Part shown: positions 1 through 10,890 of the stretch, piece after piece
How positions within the stretch are numbered: the first letter of the stretch is position 1
Layout: every line of letters begins with the position of its first letter
Origin: Triplophysa rosa
Lineage: Eukaryota > Chordata > Actinopteri > Cypriniformes > Nemacheilidae
Reading direction: 5' to 3'
Length of the DNA stretch: 64,000 nt
NCBI RefSeq assembly: GCF_024868665.1
Contig: NC_079890.1
Location: 34,573,298 to 34,637,297 of the forward strand
The notes under the pieces: generated by a model
What the model was told of the DNA's origin: nothing
The model's database searches: none
The model's input: only the letters and a program-made list of their open reading frames with translations
Position numbers and translations under genes: made by a program

Positions 1-620
1 TAATGACAATCTTGGACCGTTATTGTAGCGTTTATCCATATGAGGGTGTACCTCAATGCAGTGTGTGTTCGTGTGTTTTCAGAAGGTGCTTGTGAGGGGT
101 CAAGTCCTCCAGCCCGACCGGGTCCTGCTTATTTCTCCATCACAGCTCAAATGGGCTCCCGAGCTGGAATAAATCACTGTCGCCACGGAAATGCGGCGAC
201 AGCCATGATAGATGGCTGAAATGCGTGTTTTGATGTCTTTAGTGTTGCCGACAATTTGGTAATCTCGCCTTTTCCTGATCTCCGTAGCATTATGTGTGGG
301 AGACATTTGAATTCTGACACGAACGCCTGAGACAGAGTCCCTACAGCAAACACCTTTATGACATCAGCATGACGCAACAACGCTAAAGTGAGTCCGAACT
401 TTCGGCCTTTTAAGATGTGTAATATACATGTATACTAATGCAAATAATGTGATGATAAATAAAAAATGAAGCAAGCATAATTGCGTAGAAAAAGCGAATA
501 ATCACACTGAATATTTAAGCGGTTGCCTAGTTCTCTTTCGTACTTTTCAAGTTTAGTTTTAAGTTCGTTTTTAAGTATGTTTAGTTTTTATTTTGAGTGC
601 AATTTTAAACACATTTTAAA
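1..620. other. Unique non-coding DNA with tandem small hairpins
   Basis: No gene is supported. Bases 100-400 are of balanced composition and contain two adjacent perfect short inverted repeats (178-184 with 195-201, and 200-206 with 212-218). Bases 420-615 are AT-rich and featureless. The balanced part looks like constrained non-coding DNA rather than a coding exon, because the open frames on both strands are short and show no recognisable peptide. Constraint is an inference only. Confidence 0.4.
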
Positions 621-1300
621 ACACTGACTCTCTCAAAGCAAGTTTTACAAATAGACTTGACATAACACCGTCAAAAAAATACAAAACATTGGATCGTAGT
701 TTACGTTTGTTTACGACGCACTGCACAGGACTGCAGGTGAAGGTAGGCGGACTCATTTTAGTGGGTGAAAGTGTGTCAGTTTGGGTCACGAGTGCGATGA
801 CCTCAGTGCGTGTCATGACATCGCACGGCGTGTGTACGTCTCCTGTATGGCACGGATGTCCATCACCGCAGACACATTTGCGAAGTGGTGACAAAGCGAC
901 TAATTCTATTTTTCTGAACACCCCCAACATCCCCAACCCACAAGCCCCCCCCCGGCCTCAGTGACCGGTGAGCCCCCCCCTCGCTGCCTGAATATAGACC
1001 TTGACACCCCCATAACACGCACAACACACACATCCAAACACATCCCATTTTCGGGCACCAACGTGACACTTTCGGCTTTCGTGCAAAAACGCGCTCCATA
1101 CAACATCGGAATAGGAGCACACCTGTAAACCCGCTTCCAGCGGCCATGGCCTGCTTCTGAATCCACAGCCCCCCAACAAGCCAACGCTTGCACCTGGCAG
1201 GATCAAACAAGCGTGCACTCCCCACAAACTCTCCTACAATCAATACTTACAGGCAACACCACACGGCAGTCCCAGGTACGGCTTTACTGCACACACACAC
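621..1300. other. Unique DNA, then strongly C-rich stretch
   Basis: Bases 690-900 carry scattered CpGs but no recognisable exon. From about 917 to 1200 the plus strand becomes C-rich and G-poor, with C-runs near 947 and 974 and a short CA-rich patch. Overlapping minus-strand open frames here (to 126 codons) are compositional, rich in G-derived residues and without any family signature, so they are not called as genes. Confidence 0.45.
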
Positions 1301-1659
1301 ACACACAGAAGAAGAGAGAGAGAACCATCACTCCAAAGAGCAGAAAGCAGTGTACTGACCTTTCCTTGCCTCTTTCCTTTCTTTCTTGCCCTCCTTGACG
1401 TCCATTCCACACTTGTCTACTGGCTGCTGGTGCTGGGGCTACAGTAGTGGAGTAACGAAAGTGTGTGAGCGAGAGAGAGTGAGTAATCTCGCTCGACCTG
1501 ACTATAGCGAGAGCATTAGTGTGATTTCACACCCAGGCTGCAGCCCTGCCTACTGTCCTGATGGGGTTCCTGAATGTGCTGCTTATTTAGAAAGCCGGCG
1601 CGCTGTACCTGGGCTTGCTGCTTAAAGCAAGAGCCAACATCTAGAGTGCATAATACCCC

Positions 1660-1666
<7 letters not shown>
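1301..1666. other. Unique non-coding DNA
   Basis: A short CA repeat at about 1291-1305 and purine-rich patches (1311-1324, 1471-1482) are the only structure seen. No exon, RNA or transposon end is recognised. Confidence 0.4.
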
Positions 1667-1703
<37 letters not shown>

Positions 1704-1754
1704 CACACACACACAAACATTAGTACGCTCTTGCTGGCTGGCTGGCTGGCTGGA
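1667..1754. repeat. (CT)n and (GGCT)n microsatellites
   Basis: An almost pure CT tract runs from 1667 to 1700. It is followed by a short CA repeat and a GGCT tetranucleotide run at about 1733-1754. The long Arg/Glu open frame on the minus strand here is a product of the repeat and is not a gene. Confidence 0.95.
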
Positions 1755-2247
1755 GAGGCAGACGCCGGCTCAGGCGCACATTTAACCACACGCGTAGTTC
1801 TCGGTAATCTCCGTACCTCTGGCAGGGCTGGGAACCGGCGTGTGAATACGCACACATGCACGCACGCACAGTTGCGTCCCGGTTTCTTTTCTCTAGAAGT
1901 GTTTAGAAGACAATTTCGACAAGGGATTGCTCGCAATCTACTCGGATGATCCACATGGATGAGTTATAATATGCTTTCCACTCTCCTGCGCTTTGTGTTC
2001 CCGTCTGTCTCTGTTTTTTCTGTCTTTCTCTTGCAGATGCTAGTTGTTTTAGCTTATTATCTAGCCGCCACATGTTTCTGCTGGGGGACCGCTTTTCATT
2101 TTTGGATATGGTCCCCGAGCCGCACATGGGACGTCGGGGTTGGGGGGTTGCACTACATTGTGACTCAGGCTGAATGTGTGTTAGTCAAATTTATTATTTA
2201 TTGCCAAGCCGCATTCGGCTTTTTCTCATCTGCACGCGGGTAGATAG
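1755..2247. other. Unique non-coding DNA
   Basis: Mixed sequence with pyrimidine-rich patches (1985-2035) and no recognisable repeat or exon. A 94-codon plus-strand frame (1959-2243) has a hydrophobic, low-complexity translation with no known domain and is judged a chance frame. Confidence 0.4.
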
Positions 2248-2250
2248 AAA

Positions 2251-2332
2251 TGGGGGGTTTGGGGGGGTATGTTTGAGGGAGGGGGTCAAGGGTGCGAAGA
2301 TTTTATTGAGGGCGGGGGGGGGGGCGGGGGGG
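2251..2332 (+). other. G-rich tract, G-quadruplex-prone
   Basis: Within about 80 bases the plus strand has G-runs of 6, 7, 3 and 5 separated by short loops, and then a G-tract at about 2311-2332 broken only by single C bases. Four or more runs of at least three G with short loops meet the usual pattern for an intramolecular G-quadruplex. No promoter elements are evident beside it. Confidence 0.8.
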
Positions 2333-2983
2333 TTTAGCCAGTGGTCATGATTTGGTGCGCGGGCCTAGAGGGAGGTGAAAAGAATATATAAGATATTAAT
2401 TTAATTTATTTATTTATTCAGCGGGTGCACATGCCTTATCAGGTCGGTGTCTCTTAATGACATCACTGGCAGCTTCTCCGAGCTGTCCAGAGTCACCCTG
2501 CCTCTCATTTTTCTTCAAAATGACTTCAATTCATTGTGTGTGTGTATGTGTGTGCGCGCATGCAAGTGTTACTGCCCATCTAAAATTGAGAATAATGCTA
2601 TCCAATTGGTCCACACTTTCATGTAAGATAGCTTCAAATAAAAAAACTGTTAGTAAAAAATATATACTGTATATATATAGAAATTTAAATAAATAAATAA
2701 AATTGCATGTACAGTCGAAGTCTGTTATGGACTTTGTAAGTTTATTTCAGTACACTTTTTTTATTTATTCAAAAATTGTCTGTGATAACCAACGGCATAG
2801 TGCTACACCAAGAGCTAAACATCCTGCATTTAACATATTATTAACTTTTAAAATGTTACAGAAGTGCACAGTCAAAGCAAGAAAAGCATTGCTTAACTCT
2901 TACAATAATAACCAAAGTTTTACTATGGTGAAAGTGTGGTAAACACGTTTTTCTGGCGGTTTGATTATCATCTGTACAACCAA
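2333..2983. other. AT-rich unique DNA with short TTTA, TG and TA repeats
   Basis: Contains a TTTA run near 2405-2420, a TG repeat near 2536-2556 and a TA-rich patch with AAAT repeats at about 2655-2702. No gene is supported. The end of this stretch (2912-2983) has CCAAAGTTT motifs resembling the foldback repeat that follows, so the edge of that repeat is uncertain. Confidence 0.4.
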
Positions 2984-2984
2984 A

Positions 2985-3509
2985 GTTTAGACTACAGTTA
3001 AACCATGGTTAATGCGTCGCAACCATGGTTCATTTGGGGTTAACATGTTTTAACAATAGCAACCTTTTTTGTATTAAAACTAGGGATGCACCGATGTTAA
3101 TTTAACACCATCGGCTTATCGGCAATAGCATTTTAATAATAGGTTTATTAATTAACTGCATGGAGGCAACGAGCTGCATGTCTGAATAATCCAACGTTTT
3201 TCTCTGAGCAAAATCAGACTTTATTTAAGTTTATTAAAGAAATGTTCAATGTTAAGTCAAATATGAGTTAATGTTGTTAATAAAATAAATATTGGATAGC
3301 AAAATGCAGAAAAAACTAGCTAGTATTGTAAAGTACTATGCAATCGACCAATATCGGAATCAGATGAAAGTTGTTTGTCAAAATCGGTATCGGCCAAAAA
3401 ATCCTATCGGTGCATCCCTAATTAAAGCCATGGATAATTTGGGGTTAACATGTTTTAACAATAGCAACCTCTTTTGTATTAAAACCATGGTTAATTTTCA
3501 TAAGGGATG
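2985..3509. mobile_element. Foldback-type repeat (AACCATGGTT family), split by a hAT-type insert
   Basis: The outer repeat has AACCATGG motifs and ends in CATAAGGGATG at 3499-3509. About 50 bases are present twice (3032-3080 and 3435-3485), so the host element was itself an internal tandem before it was interrupted. The same terminal motif (CATCAGGGATG) closes a related element at 52,393-52,403. No coding capacity. The left boundary is fuzzy. The family name is not assigned. Confidence 0.6.
3081..3420. mobile_element. hAT-type non-autonomous transposon, 340 bp
   Basis: Begins TAGGGATGCACCGAT and ends with the exact reverse complement, giving 15-bp terminal inverted repeats. It is flanked by ATTAAAAC (3073-3080) and ATTAAAGC (3421-3428), an 8-bp target duplication with one later substitution; 8 bp is the hAT superfamily length. 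The interior has no transposase and further GGCCGAT/ATCGGC palindromic sequence near both ends. It sits inside the AACCATGGTT repeat, so it is younger than its host element. Confidence 0.85.
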
Positions 3510-4348
3510 TGTGTATGTGTTTGGATCAACATACAAAAAATGACTTCTTGTGCCAGACTGGGAAACAAACCACCAAAAAAATGCAAATATCGCAGTTTAT
3601 CCCAGATCTCTCTCTCTCTAGTGAACAGAAATCTCTTACTGAATCTTAGACGTCAAGCTTTGACACAACCACAAGCCCATTCAATCCTCAGACCCACCAA
3701 CAACAGCACTCATGACAAGGCATATCAAAGTTAAATCACAGCTTTAAATATCCATAATCCAAATATCTTCAATTCTTGCCTTTCTCCAGAATGTCTCATT
3801 CTCGTGAAGTCCAAAAAGCTATTGTAGGCAGATGAGGGTGTGGAGGAAATAGCCGCGGCCATTTCAGCACAACCATTACGCCTTAGAGTGGAACAGGTGC
3901 TATTACAACTTAATCATTCTAATGCATTCATAATCATCAGCATTTTTATACATCACTTTTAAAAGCTATGCCTATGTAAAAAAAGAACTAATTTCCCTTA
4001 CAGAGCCATTTAAGTGAGAAAGTAAAAGACGAAAGAAAGAAAAACCCTTTTTCAAGAACAAGGTGCAAAAAGACAGAATAGGTGGGATGGAGTGGGTGAG
4101 AGAGAGAGAAGGGATATTCACGAAACACTGGTCCTGTCATCTCCAGCATTTTACAAGCCCAAGGAGATATGGATTGACTAAAATTAACACGAAGGACAAT
4201 TAATATTAATAAGGGTGTCTCTCTTGGCAGAGACTTTTAAATGGGTTAAGTACAAGTGCCCGTGCTGAAGGGGTGGGGGGTAGACCTGTTAACGCTCATT
4301 CTCAATTAGCCTTCTCTGAGGAGAGCAGGTCTAGCACACTGTGACTAA
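3510..4348. other. Unique non-coding DNA
   Basis: No gene or recognised transposon. It contains a short CT run (3610-3620), a purine-rich patch (4018-4046) and a GA patch (4098-4110). Bases 4120-4300 are of balanced composition with AATTAATATTAATAA-type sites and might be constrained regulatory DNA, but this cannot be judged from one sequence. Confidence 0.35.
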
Positions 4349-4370
4349 CCCCCCCCCCCCCCCCCCCCCC
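4349..4370. repeat. Poly-C tract, 22 bases
   Basis: Uninterrupted run of 22 C bases. Such homopolymers are common sequencing and assembly error sites, so the exact length should be treated as uncertain. Confidence 0.95.
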
Positions 4371-5094
4371 ATACACAATTACCTGCTCCAAACCTCAACC
4401 AGTCCAACACAGCACTCATATAGAGCCTGGAAAACACTTAACATGACAGAACTCCTGTCAGGACCCTCTCTGCATCTACCCGTGTCTCTCCACCTCCTTC
4501 TCTTCCTCTCTTTTGGTCTCTGTTCTTTCCTGCTGTTTTTGAACTTTCAATTCTCCTGAACAGCATTATGATTATATATTATTAATATTTCTGAATTATT
4601 ACTCATTTTCTCCCTAAAAATGGACTGCTTTAATTCACATTTGAAGTACTCATCAAGGCCGGCTAGCGAAATGAATGTGGACGGATACATTATATTTGCA
4701 AAAATGCAAAGAGCACATGAAATATATATGGACATAGTAAAATATTAAGTGTTAATTTCAAAAAAGATCATTTGCTCAGGCAAAAATTGCCTTTTCATTA
4801 ATCCCACCTTGGTGTTTTTCTTTTTTTTTGTAATAAAAGACCTATAACTTTCACAGAGAATATTAAGATATTCTCTTGTCTATTAAAACTATTATTTTGT
4901 GTGTTACTACAGTAAGGAAATACAGACACTTCAAATGTATTTGTATTAAAGCCACAATTACAAATGTATCAATGTAATCAAGGTAAAAAAATCAAATCAA
5001 GCTGTTTTTTTAAAGATAGAACAAGTATATAATCAAACAACATATATCGCTAAGAGTATGTGGAGAACTTCTAATTGTCAAATTTAGTGGAACA
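4371..5094. other. Unique AT-rich DNA
   Basis: After the poly-C tract the sequence is pyrimidine-rich to about 4555 and then AT-rich. No gene, RNA or transposon end is recognised. Confidence 0.4.
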
Positions 5095-5338
5095 TATCGT
5101 CGCTGTCCTTCCGAAACCTCGGATGTCCAAATTCACTTCAGGAAATGTAAAAAACACTGTACTTTTAAGACAATTAAATACTGTGTTGTCAAAGTTAAAA
5201 AGCACATTTTAATACGTTGCGCTGGTTAGATATTTGCAAAACCCAGTGACAAACATAAAGGATGACTAGTAATAATGAAAAAAAAATCTGAATCACAAAA
5301 TGTGGTGATACAAGATTTCAGAAGGACAGCGGTGATAC
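5095..5338. mobile_element. Foldback element (TCGTCGCTGTCCTTC family), copy 1
   Basis: The left end, TATCGTCGCTGTCCTTCCG, is complementary to the right end, TTTCAGAAGGACAGCGGTG. The interior shares long identical stretches with 19,878-20,124, for example GGTTAGATATTTGCAAAACC and the following CAGTGACAAACATAAAGG. Length 244 bp against 247 bp for the second copy. No coding capacity; a non-autonomous DNA transposon of unassigned superfamily. Confidence 0.8.
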
Positions 5339-6540
5339 TGTAGTTTATATGACAAACTACACCAGTGGTTATTTTGCAAGGACTGTACATGTAAATAAAA
5401 GTAATTGTAAAAAATACCAGAAAAATAAAGTTGCATATGACAACATAAATTGAAATAAGTAAGACCCATGGATAAAAGTGTCTGCAAAATTAATGTAATT
5501 TCAAAATGATTACATCATGCATTTTAAGCATGGCTTAGGTCTCTAAATATCCAAAAGTCCACAATATATTAAACAAACAAATAGCAACACATTTCTTAAA
5601 GATGGACATCACACCAACATTATGCAACACTGTAAACGGCAACATTGAGCTTTACAGCATTTCAGGAAAAACTCAGCTTCCCATGACCACCCTCTGCCAG
5701 TGCTCAGCAGTGTCCATTCTCAGCATTAAAAGCATTTTAAAGTCTGCCGCTCTAGGTAGTCCTTCTGTGACTGTGAGTTAAAACATAAGTGTTTTGTGCA
5801 TGTGCATAAGTGACAGTGTTTGTGTGCATGTGTGTGTGTTTTGTGTGCCTCACTGTGACTTCATTAGGACAGTAGGGTGAAAAGTATTTACTGACACTAA
5901 TACAGAGAGGAAGATACGAGAGAGAGATATACAACTATTCACATCAGGCAGAGCAGTCTAACACACAAGAGAGCCTTTTTTAATTTGGATTTTAACACAT
6001 TAATACTTATAAAAAGTAATAAATAGCTATATTTGCCAACACAGAATTTTGTTTAAAACATTTCACATCTGAAAATGTCACACTTTCAAAAGACTCAACA
6101 CTGTGCTCAGAGTCAGGCGTCCAAAATCTACCTTAGTCCTCTTTATTCCTCTGTGTCAACAATTTCATTTTTCGTTTATCTTTTATTTCTCCTAAGAAAT
6201 TTAAGTTACACCCCATAAGCAACAAAATGGGAACTTCTGAGCAGTAAAATATTTCTTATGTTTTTTTTTTCTTCACATAAACGAGTCAGGCTTCCTAACA
6301 CTATTTCACATACACAGACCAGATGAGAACCCAATGACGTACTGAAGAGCTTTCTATTATCTGCCATGATGAACTTGAGGTCTGCTCCCAAACCCAGGGG
6401 TGTGTCTGTCTAATGCTGACCCCTGCAGCCCCTCGCTCCAGCTGACGCCCGCCCCGATGACCAGCACTTTACCACACCACTGAATAAAACACCCCATAAT
6501 GAGACAGGCCACAAAATGGCTCCTCCACCAGCCGATGCGA
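5339..6540. other. Unique DNA with a decayed LINE tail
   Basis: Mostly unique AT-rich DNA. Bases about 5457-5508 (GGATAAAAGTGTCTGC and following) resemble the 3' tail of fish L2-type LINEs seen more clearly at 58,387-58,441, with several substitutions. TG-rich patches lie at 5816-5848. Nothing else is recognised and no open frame looks like a gene. Confidence 0.4.
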
Positions 6541-6745
6541 GAGCTGGTGCTGGATGAGGGAGAGAGAGAGAGAGGGGGGGCAGAGAGCAAAGCAAAAGAT
6601 GGAGAACAGCAAAAAGGTCACCTCTGCTTTTAATATTTCCTCTTTTCAATCATTTCCTTTCTTTCTCCTTTTCCATCCCTTCTTCCTTTTCGCACCTTCC
6701 ATTTTCCTCTGCGGTCATTTCCCTTCTCTCTCCACTCCGCATGAG
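6541..6745. repeat. GA-rich patch and polypyrimidine stretch
   Basis: Bases 6558-6580 are GA-rich and run into a G-run. Bases 6625-6737 are almost wholly pyrimidine on the plus strand. Both are low-complexity tracts. The translated frames over them (Ser/Phe/Leu or Arg/Glu/Lys rich) are artefacts of composition. Confidence 0.75.
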
Positions 6746-7960
6746 AATACATATTATTGAGGAGACAAAGGAAGGGAATGCTGAGAAGAGACAGGTGGCT
6801 CTGTCTGAGGGATGAGAAAATTACGGGACCGAAATCCAGTCTTCCCTCTGCACTGAGGATAATAAAAAAAAAGGGTGGGGGTTGAAAAAATGGCTGCATT
6901 CCCATCTCTCCTGCATTTGAGATACGAAAGAGAGGACAATCTGTGTTCTGTCGCTATTTTTTTCTTGCCCCTCTTGCTTTAGGATGACCTTAAATCCCCT
7001 AAGCGAAGTGGGGTCCGGTGCAACCCATCCATTCAAACTCACTTATGCCATTTTTCTGCATTTGTTGCAGGGCCTGTTATGCACACAATGGTCCAAATGC
7101 ATCTCGACTACTTGATTTTTATTTCCATAATAGCAAACTTCAGCTTAAAGAATATAAATGCATCGGCAGAGGTGATTGGGAGACGGGCCGGGCTCCAGGG
7201 ACACATGGCCCCAGCTAAATCGGTACATCATTCTATCTGGAAGATGAACGGTGTGCTTTGGACTTCATTGGCTCTGGTTTCGGACGAGCGCATCGTACGA
7301 GACCTCCAGAGTCCCCGACGGAAAAAGGAGACGGTGGACGGAGCTTTACTTGGTTACGTGCTGCAAATGAACTAGGATGCATTGACCTCTGCTCTCTTGC
7401 ACACTTGCTTACATGCACACTCATACTGCCATTGACCAAATAAAAATTGAAACAAACAAACATATGCGTTGCACAAAAAAAATTATATGCATGCCACGCA
7501 AGTATACATGACAGATTCAGAGTGATCAACTCCAGGAGGGACGCTATTATCTATGTGATAAGAGTTGAGTTCAATTTAGAGCATTTAAGTCATTAGGTGC
7601 TGTTTTCCACAGCAATTCACACACTTCAGGCTTTTATGTCTGGGTCACAGGTTCAAGAGTTCATTATGACATGCATGAACACACTCGCACACCCATGAAC
7701 AACAGCAACACTCCAGTTTCATTTTTTTTTAGCTTGCTGTCTGCAACCGCAGTGTTGCAAACAACTCGCATCTCACATCGTAATGCAGGACAAACACATT
7801 TTAAGTTCATCAAAATGACAGAAAATTAAAGCCTAACCTTGAGCCCCCATTATGAATTAGTGTGATCTGAGTGGTGTTGAGAGGAGGATATGACACAAAT
7901 GTGAGCAACTGTTCTCACAGGTCAGAATTGGGAACTGAACCCATCAGTATCCTACTACAC
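6746..7960. other. Unique non-coding DNA
   Basis: Balanced composition from 6770 to 7380, AT-richer later. Overlapping 98-codon frames at about 7079-7375 (plus) and 7233-7529 (minus) occupy the same bases on opposite strands and show no family signature. It could hold regulatory DNA, but nothing specific is visible. Confidence 0.35.
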
Positions 7961-8280
7961 TTAAAGTGATACTTCACCCAAAAATGAAAATTCTGTCATC
8001 ATTTACTCACCTTCAAGTTGTTCCAAATCAGTATACATGTCTTTGTTCTGATGAACACAGAAAAAGATATTTGGAAGAATGCCCCCCATTGACTACCATA
8101 GTAGTAAAAATTCTAAAAATCGTTTTTTGCTCTGTTGAAGAATGTATACAGCAAACAGTTCTGGGGAACTTTTGACTACCATTGTATTTTTTTTCTACTG
8201 TGGTATTCAATAGGGGGCCAAATTTGTCTGGTTATAAGCATTCTTCCAAATATCTTTCTTTTTCTTTCCATTTTTGGGTG
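7961..8280. mobile_element. Palindromic cyprinid MITE (GGGATAGTTCACCC family), copy 1
   Basis: Starts TTAAAGTGATACTTCACCC, followed by the conserved AAAAATGAAAATTCTGTCATC and TTTACTCACC. The inner arms (GACTACCATAGTAG and CTACTGTGGTA) pair with each other. The right end stops at CCATTTTTGGGTG with the outermost bases and part of the arm missing. No coding capacity. At least five further copies lie in this window. Confidence 0.85.
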
Positions 8281-8315
8281 TACTGTATATGCCGTAAAGC
8301 ATTTTTTTCTGCCTC

Positions 8316-8515
8316 AGGTTTTTAGGTACAATCAAATTGTCTTTTCAACTTAAATTTGACAATACTTTCACTCAAAATAAGTTAAGCAATTTCAATGTAT
8401 TTTGTAAATTACATCAACTCTTTGGCTAAATTTAAAATAGTAAGTTGAAATGACTTGTAGAGCAAATTTGATTGTATTTAAAACTTAAGTCAACAAAAAT
8501 GTTTACGGTAAACTC
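8316..8515. mobile_element. Cyprinid dispersed repeat (AAGTTGAAATGACTTGTA type)
   Basis: The segment with CTTTTCAACTTAAATTTGAC, TCACTCAAAATAAGTTAAGC and AAGTTGAAATGACTTGTA matches a short element I recognise as frequent in cyprinid genomes. Both halves carry AACTTAA/TTAAGTT motifs in opposite orientation, consistent with a foldback element. Boundaries are approximate and no target duplication is visible. Confidence 0.6.
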
Positions 8516-8748
8516 ATAAAATCATGCAGACAATTTATTTTACTGTACACTGATTAGGCTATTTTTAATGTGGCAAAAGATCCCCAATATTTTTTTTTCC
8601 AGTTCCGTAAAAATATTATAGTTAAATGTAGACACCTAATTGTCCGGTTTTACAGTTAAGAAAACTAGTGTAGTCATTTAAACAATTAAATGACGCGAAC
8701 TGTAATATTAGAAGCAGTTGAATGTTTTACATGCTTCATAGCTGCCAC
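8516..8748. other. Unique AT-rich DNA between two transposons
   Basis: No feature is seen except GCTGCCAC at 8741-8748, which is the left target-site duplication of the element that follows. Confidence 0.5.
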
Positions 8749-9501
8749 CAAGGGTGTAACTTTGGTTTGAGAAGTGGGGGGGACACAAAATGGGGGAAAA
8801 TCTTATTGATTTGAATCCTATCACAAATTAAAAATACCTATGTTTTGCGTTGTTTTTGATTGTTCAAATTGATTAAACCATGAAACCAAAAGGTGTTTTT
8901 ATTGTGTAGCAAAAGTTGATGTTCATGAAGGGGGAAAATGCGAGTATTTACTAAGGAACGGAGGAAAACATGTCTTTTAAAACCCGAATCTGCGGTCGGA
9001 AGGAGACGAGCCAGATGACTTTCTAAAATGCTTAACGAGGTTTAACGTACCTAAACAATGACCAGGGAAGCCCACGTCTCTATCAAGCCTTGTCATAAAC
9101 ACTAGCTGCTGTTAAAAGAACGAGTCCTTATTAAACGAAAAAAGTAATAAATCACGCGTTATGCGTTTCTTCCCCAGAGAAGTCCATTTTAAGGAAACAG
9201 CTTAACATAGCCTACCGAAACAACGACCACGTAAAAACAAATTTCTATTAAATTCAAATCAAAACCACGTGATTGAAAACAATTTTTCAATGATCTATTT
9301 TTAGAGTGTGCACGCAACGCAACGCACGCATCGACACAGGCAGACTCTCTGTGTCCTGCTCGGTCCTACTTCTCCGTGGCGATGACGGCGTGTGGTTAAA
9401 AAATCATTACAAACATATTTGAAAGTGAGGGGGACACGAACAGGATTTTGAAAAGTGAGGGGGACATGTCCCCCCTGTCCCCAGTGGAAATTACACCCCT
9501 G
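8749..9501. mobile_element. hAT-type non-autonomous transposon, 753 bp
   Basis: Begins CAAGGGTGTAA and ends TTACACCCCTG, so the termini are inverted repeats. It is flanked by the perfect 8-bp duplication GCTGCCAC (8741-8748 and 9502-9509), the hAT hallmark. The right arm repeats a GTGAGGGGGACA motif twice (near 9424 and 9457), with a related GGGGGGGACACA in the left arm. The middle (about 8940-9360) is not low-complexity, contains CpGs and does not code for a transposase that I can see. The intact duplication suggests a fairly recent insertion. Confidence 0.9.
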
Positions 9502-9509
9502 GCTGCCAC

Positions 9510-10031
9510 CCTTTTTGTATTATTTTGAACAGTCTTTAACTTCATGAGATGCAACCTGAATGCTTTATAAAAAGAAGCATCAATCCATATAAACTGACAC
9601 GTGCTCCTCTTATTTTCAGCTTTTTTTATTTCAGTGCGATCTACAATAAAAAATATAAAATGAATTTTTATCCTGCATAATGAAATTGCACAAATATTGT
9701 AGGTGTTTAAAGGTTGTGGCATAATAAACATGTCTAAGTTTGTCTAGTCCAATCAAGTCATTTGCTTCTGTCTTTATCTATCCGCCCTTGTGTCAATCAC
9801 AAATCACAAAGGTTAGAGCTGCACAGTTTAAAACAAACTAAAGCCTAAGATTTAAAGCCTTTAAGATCATGAGAAGCATAGGTCAGGTGTGTCTAAACCT
9901 TTGACTGACACGTTGAAAAACAGAAACAATCCAACAGGTATCTATAAAAAATAATTTCTCAGTTTTACACACTTAAAAAACATATGCTACTATAGACAGC
10001 AAGAGAACGAGAGAGGTGAAAAAGAAGCAAG

Positions 10032-10034
<3 letters not shown>
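9510..10034. other. Unique non-coding DNA
   Basis: Nothing recognised. The minus-strand 111-codon frame at 9396-9731 runs out of the transposon into this DNA and is a chance frame. Confidence 0.45.

Positions 10035-10071
<37 letters not shown>
10035..10071. repeat. (GA)n microsatellite
   Basis: Almost pure GA dinucleotide tract of about 37 bases. Confidence 0.95.
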
Positions 10072-10072
<1 letters not shown>

Positions 10073-10890
10073 ACAACACAGACAATAAGAACGCAATATT
10101 ACAGTCTGTAAACGTGTGGAACTTCACACAGAAGTGTCACGCTGTTCTCCGGTGATAACCTGTCATTTGCGTTAAGGCACGTCTGGGCCTGAGAAGCAGC
10201 GGACATGTGTTGGAGCCTGAGTGCGTGTGAAAGAGAGAGAGGCCAGAGGACTATTGACCTGTCCGGCCAGGGGTCGAACCGTGCATCCCAGAGGTCCGTG
10301 CTGCAGACGGAAAGCCCTGTCCCCCGATAATGACCTCTGTCTACAGATGATGGAGGCAGACAGGTATCGGCAGGCCCACTGACCACCATCAATGAGGTGC
10401 CTAAAGTGCCGAGTCTGTTAATAACAGGTGACCCATTAGCCTTCTGACACAACAACAAGTGACTACGAGTGCGTCTGGGTACAACAGAGAGGGTGCGCAC
10501 GTACAATAAATAAGCTCGAAGTCGCACAAATGAGCGAGCAGGTAGGTGTGAGAAGGACAGATATAAAGAAAAGCTTACGGAAATGCACGCGGCCACACAC
10601 ACACACACACAATACCAGCCACAGCGCACACACTTACACCGAGCCTTTGTGTCTGGTCCTTAGTAACTTAAAGGATACTTCCTATAAATTCTAACCAACG
10701 GTGCTCCTCTAAGATTACATGCAACTTAATCCACCCTCACACACTAATTTGTTTTTCATCTTGGGTTTTTTTTCCCTCAGCTGGGTGTAACCGAGCCCTT
10801 GAATATATACAAATTTAATAGAGAAAATAGAATCATTATCAAATTCGAATCAATACAAATCTAGCCCCAGCGCCCTTAAAAGGCAGCAAT
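10072..10890. other. Unique DNA with a (CA)n run
   Basis: Balanced sequence with a CA repeat at about 10,595-10,612. The 176-codon minus-strand frame (10,099-10,629) is translated largely from the CA repeat and GA-rich DNA and has no recognised domain. A GGGGTCGAACC motif at 10,270 resembles a reverse-complement tRNA B box, but there is no A box or acceptor stem. Confidence 0.4.

Noticed and set aside
2708..2730. TACAGTCGAAGTC as a Tc1-like terminus
   Set aside because: Only a short match and no inverted partner nearby.
10260..10290. tRNA B-box-like motif on the minus strand
   Set aside because: No A box at tRNA spacing and no pairing acceptor stem. The same holds for similar motifs near 33,815 and 54,205.
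10099..10629. 176-codon minus-strand open frame
   Set aside because: The N-terminus is read from a CA repeat and the rest shows no family signature; chance frame in low-stop DNA.
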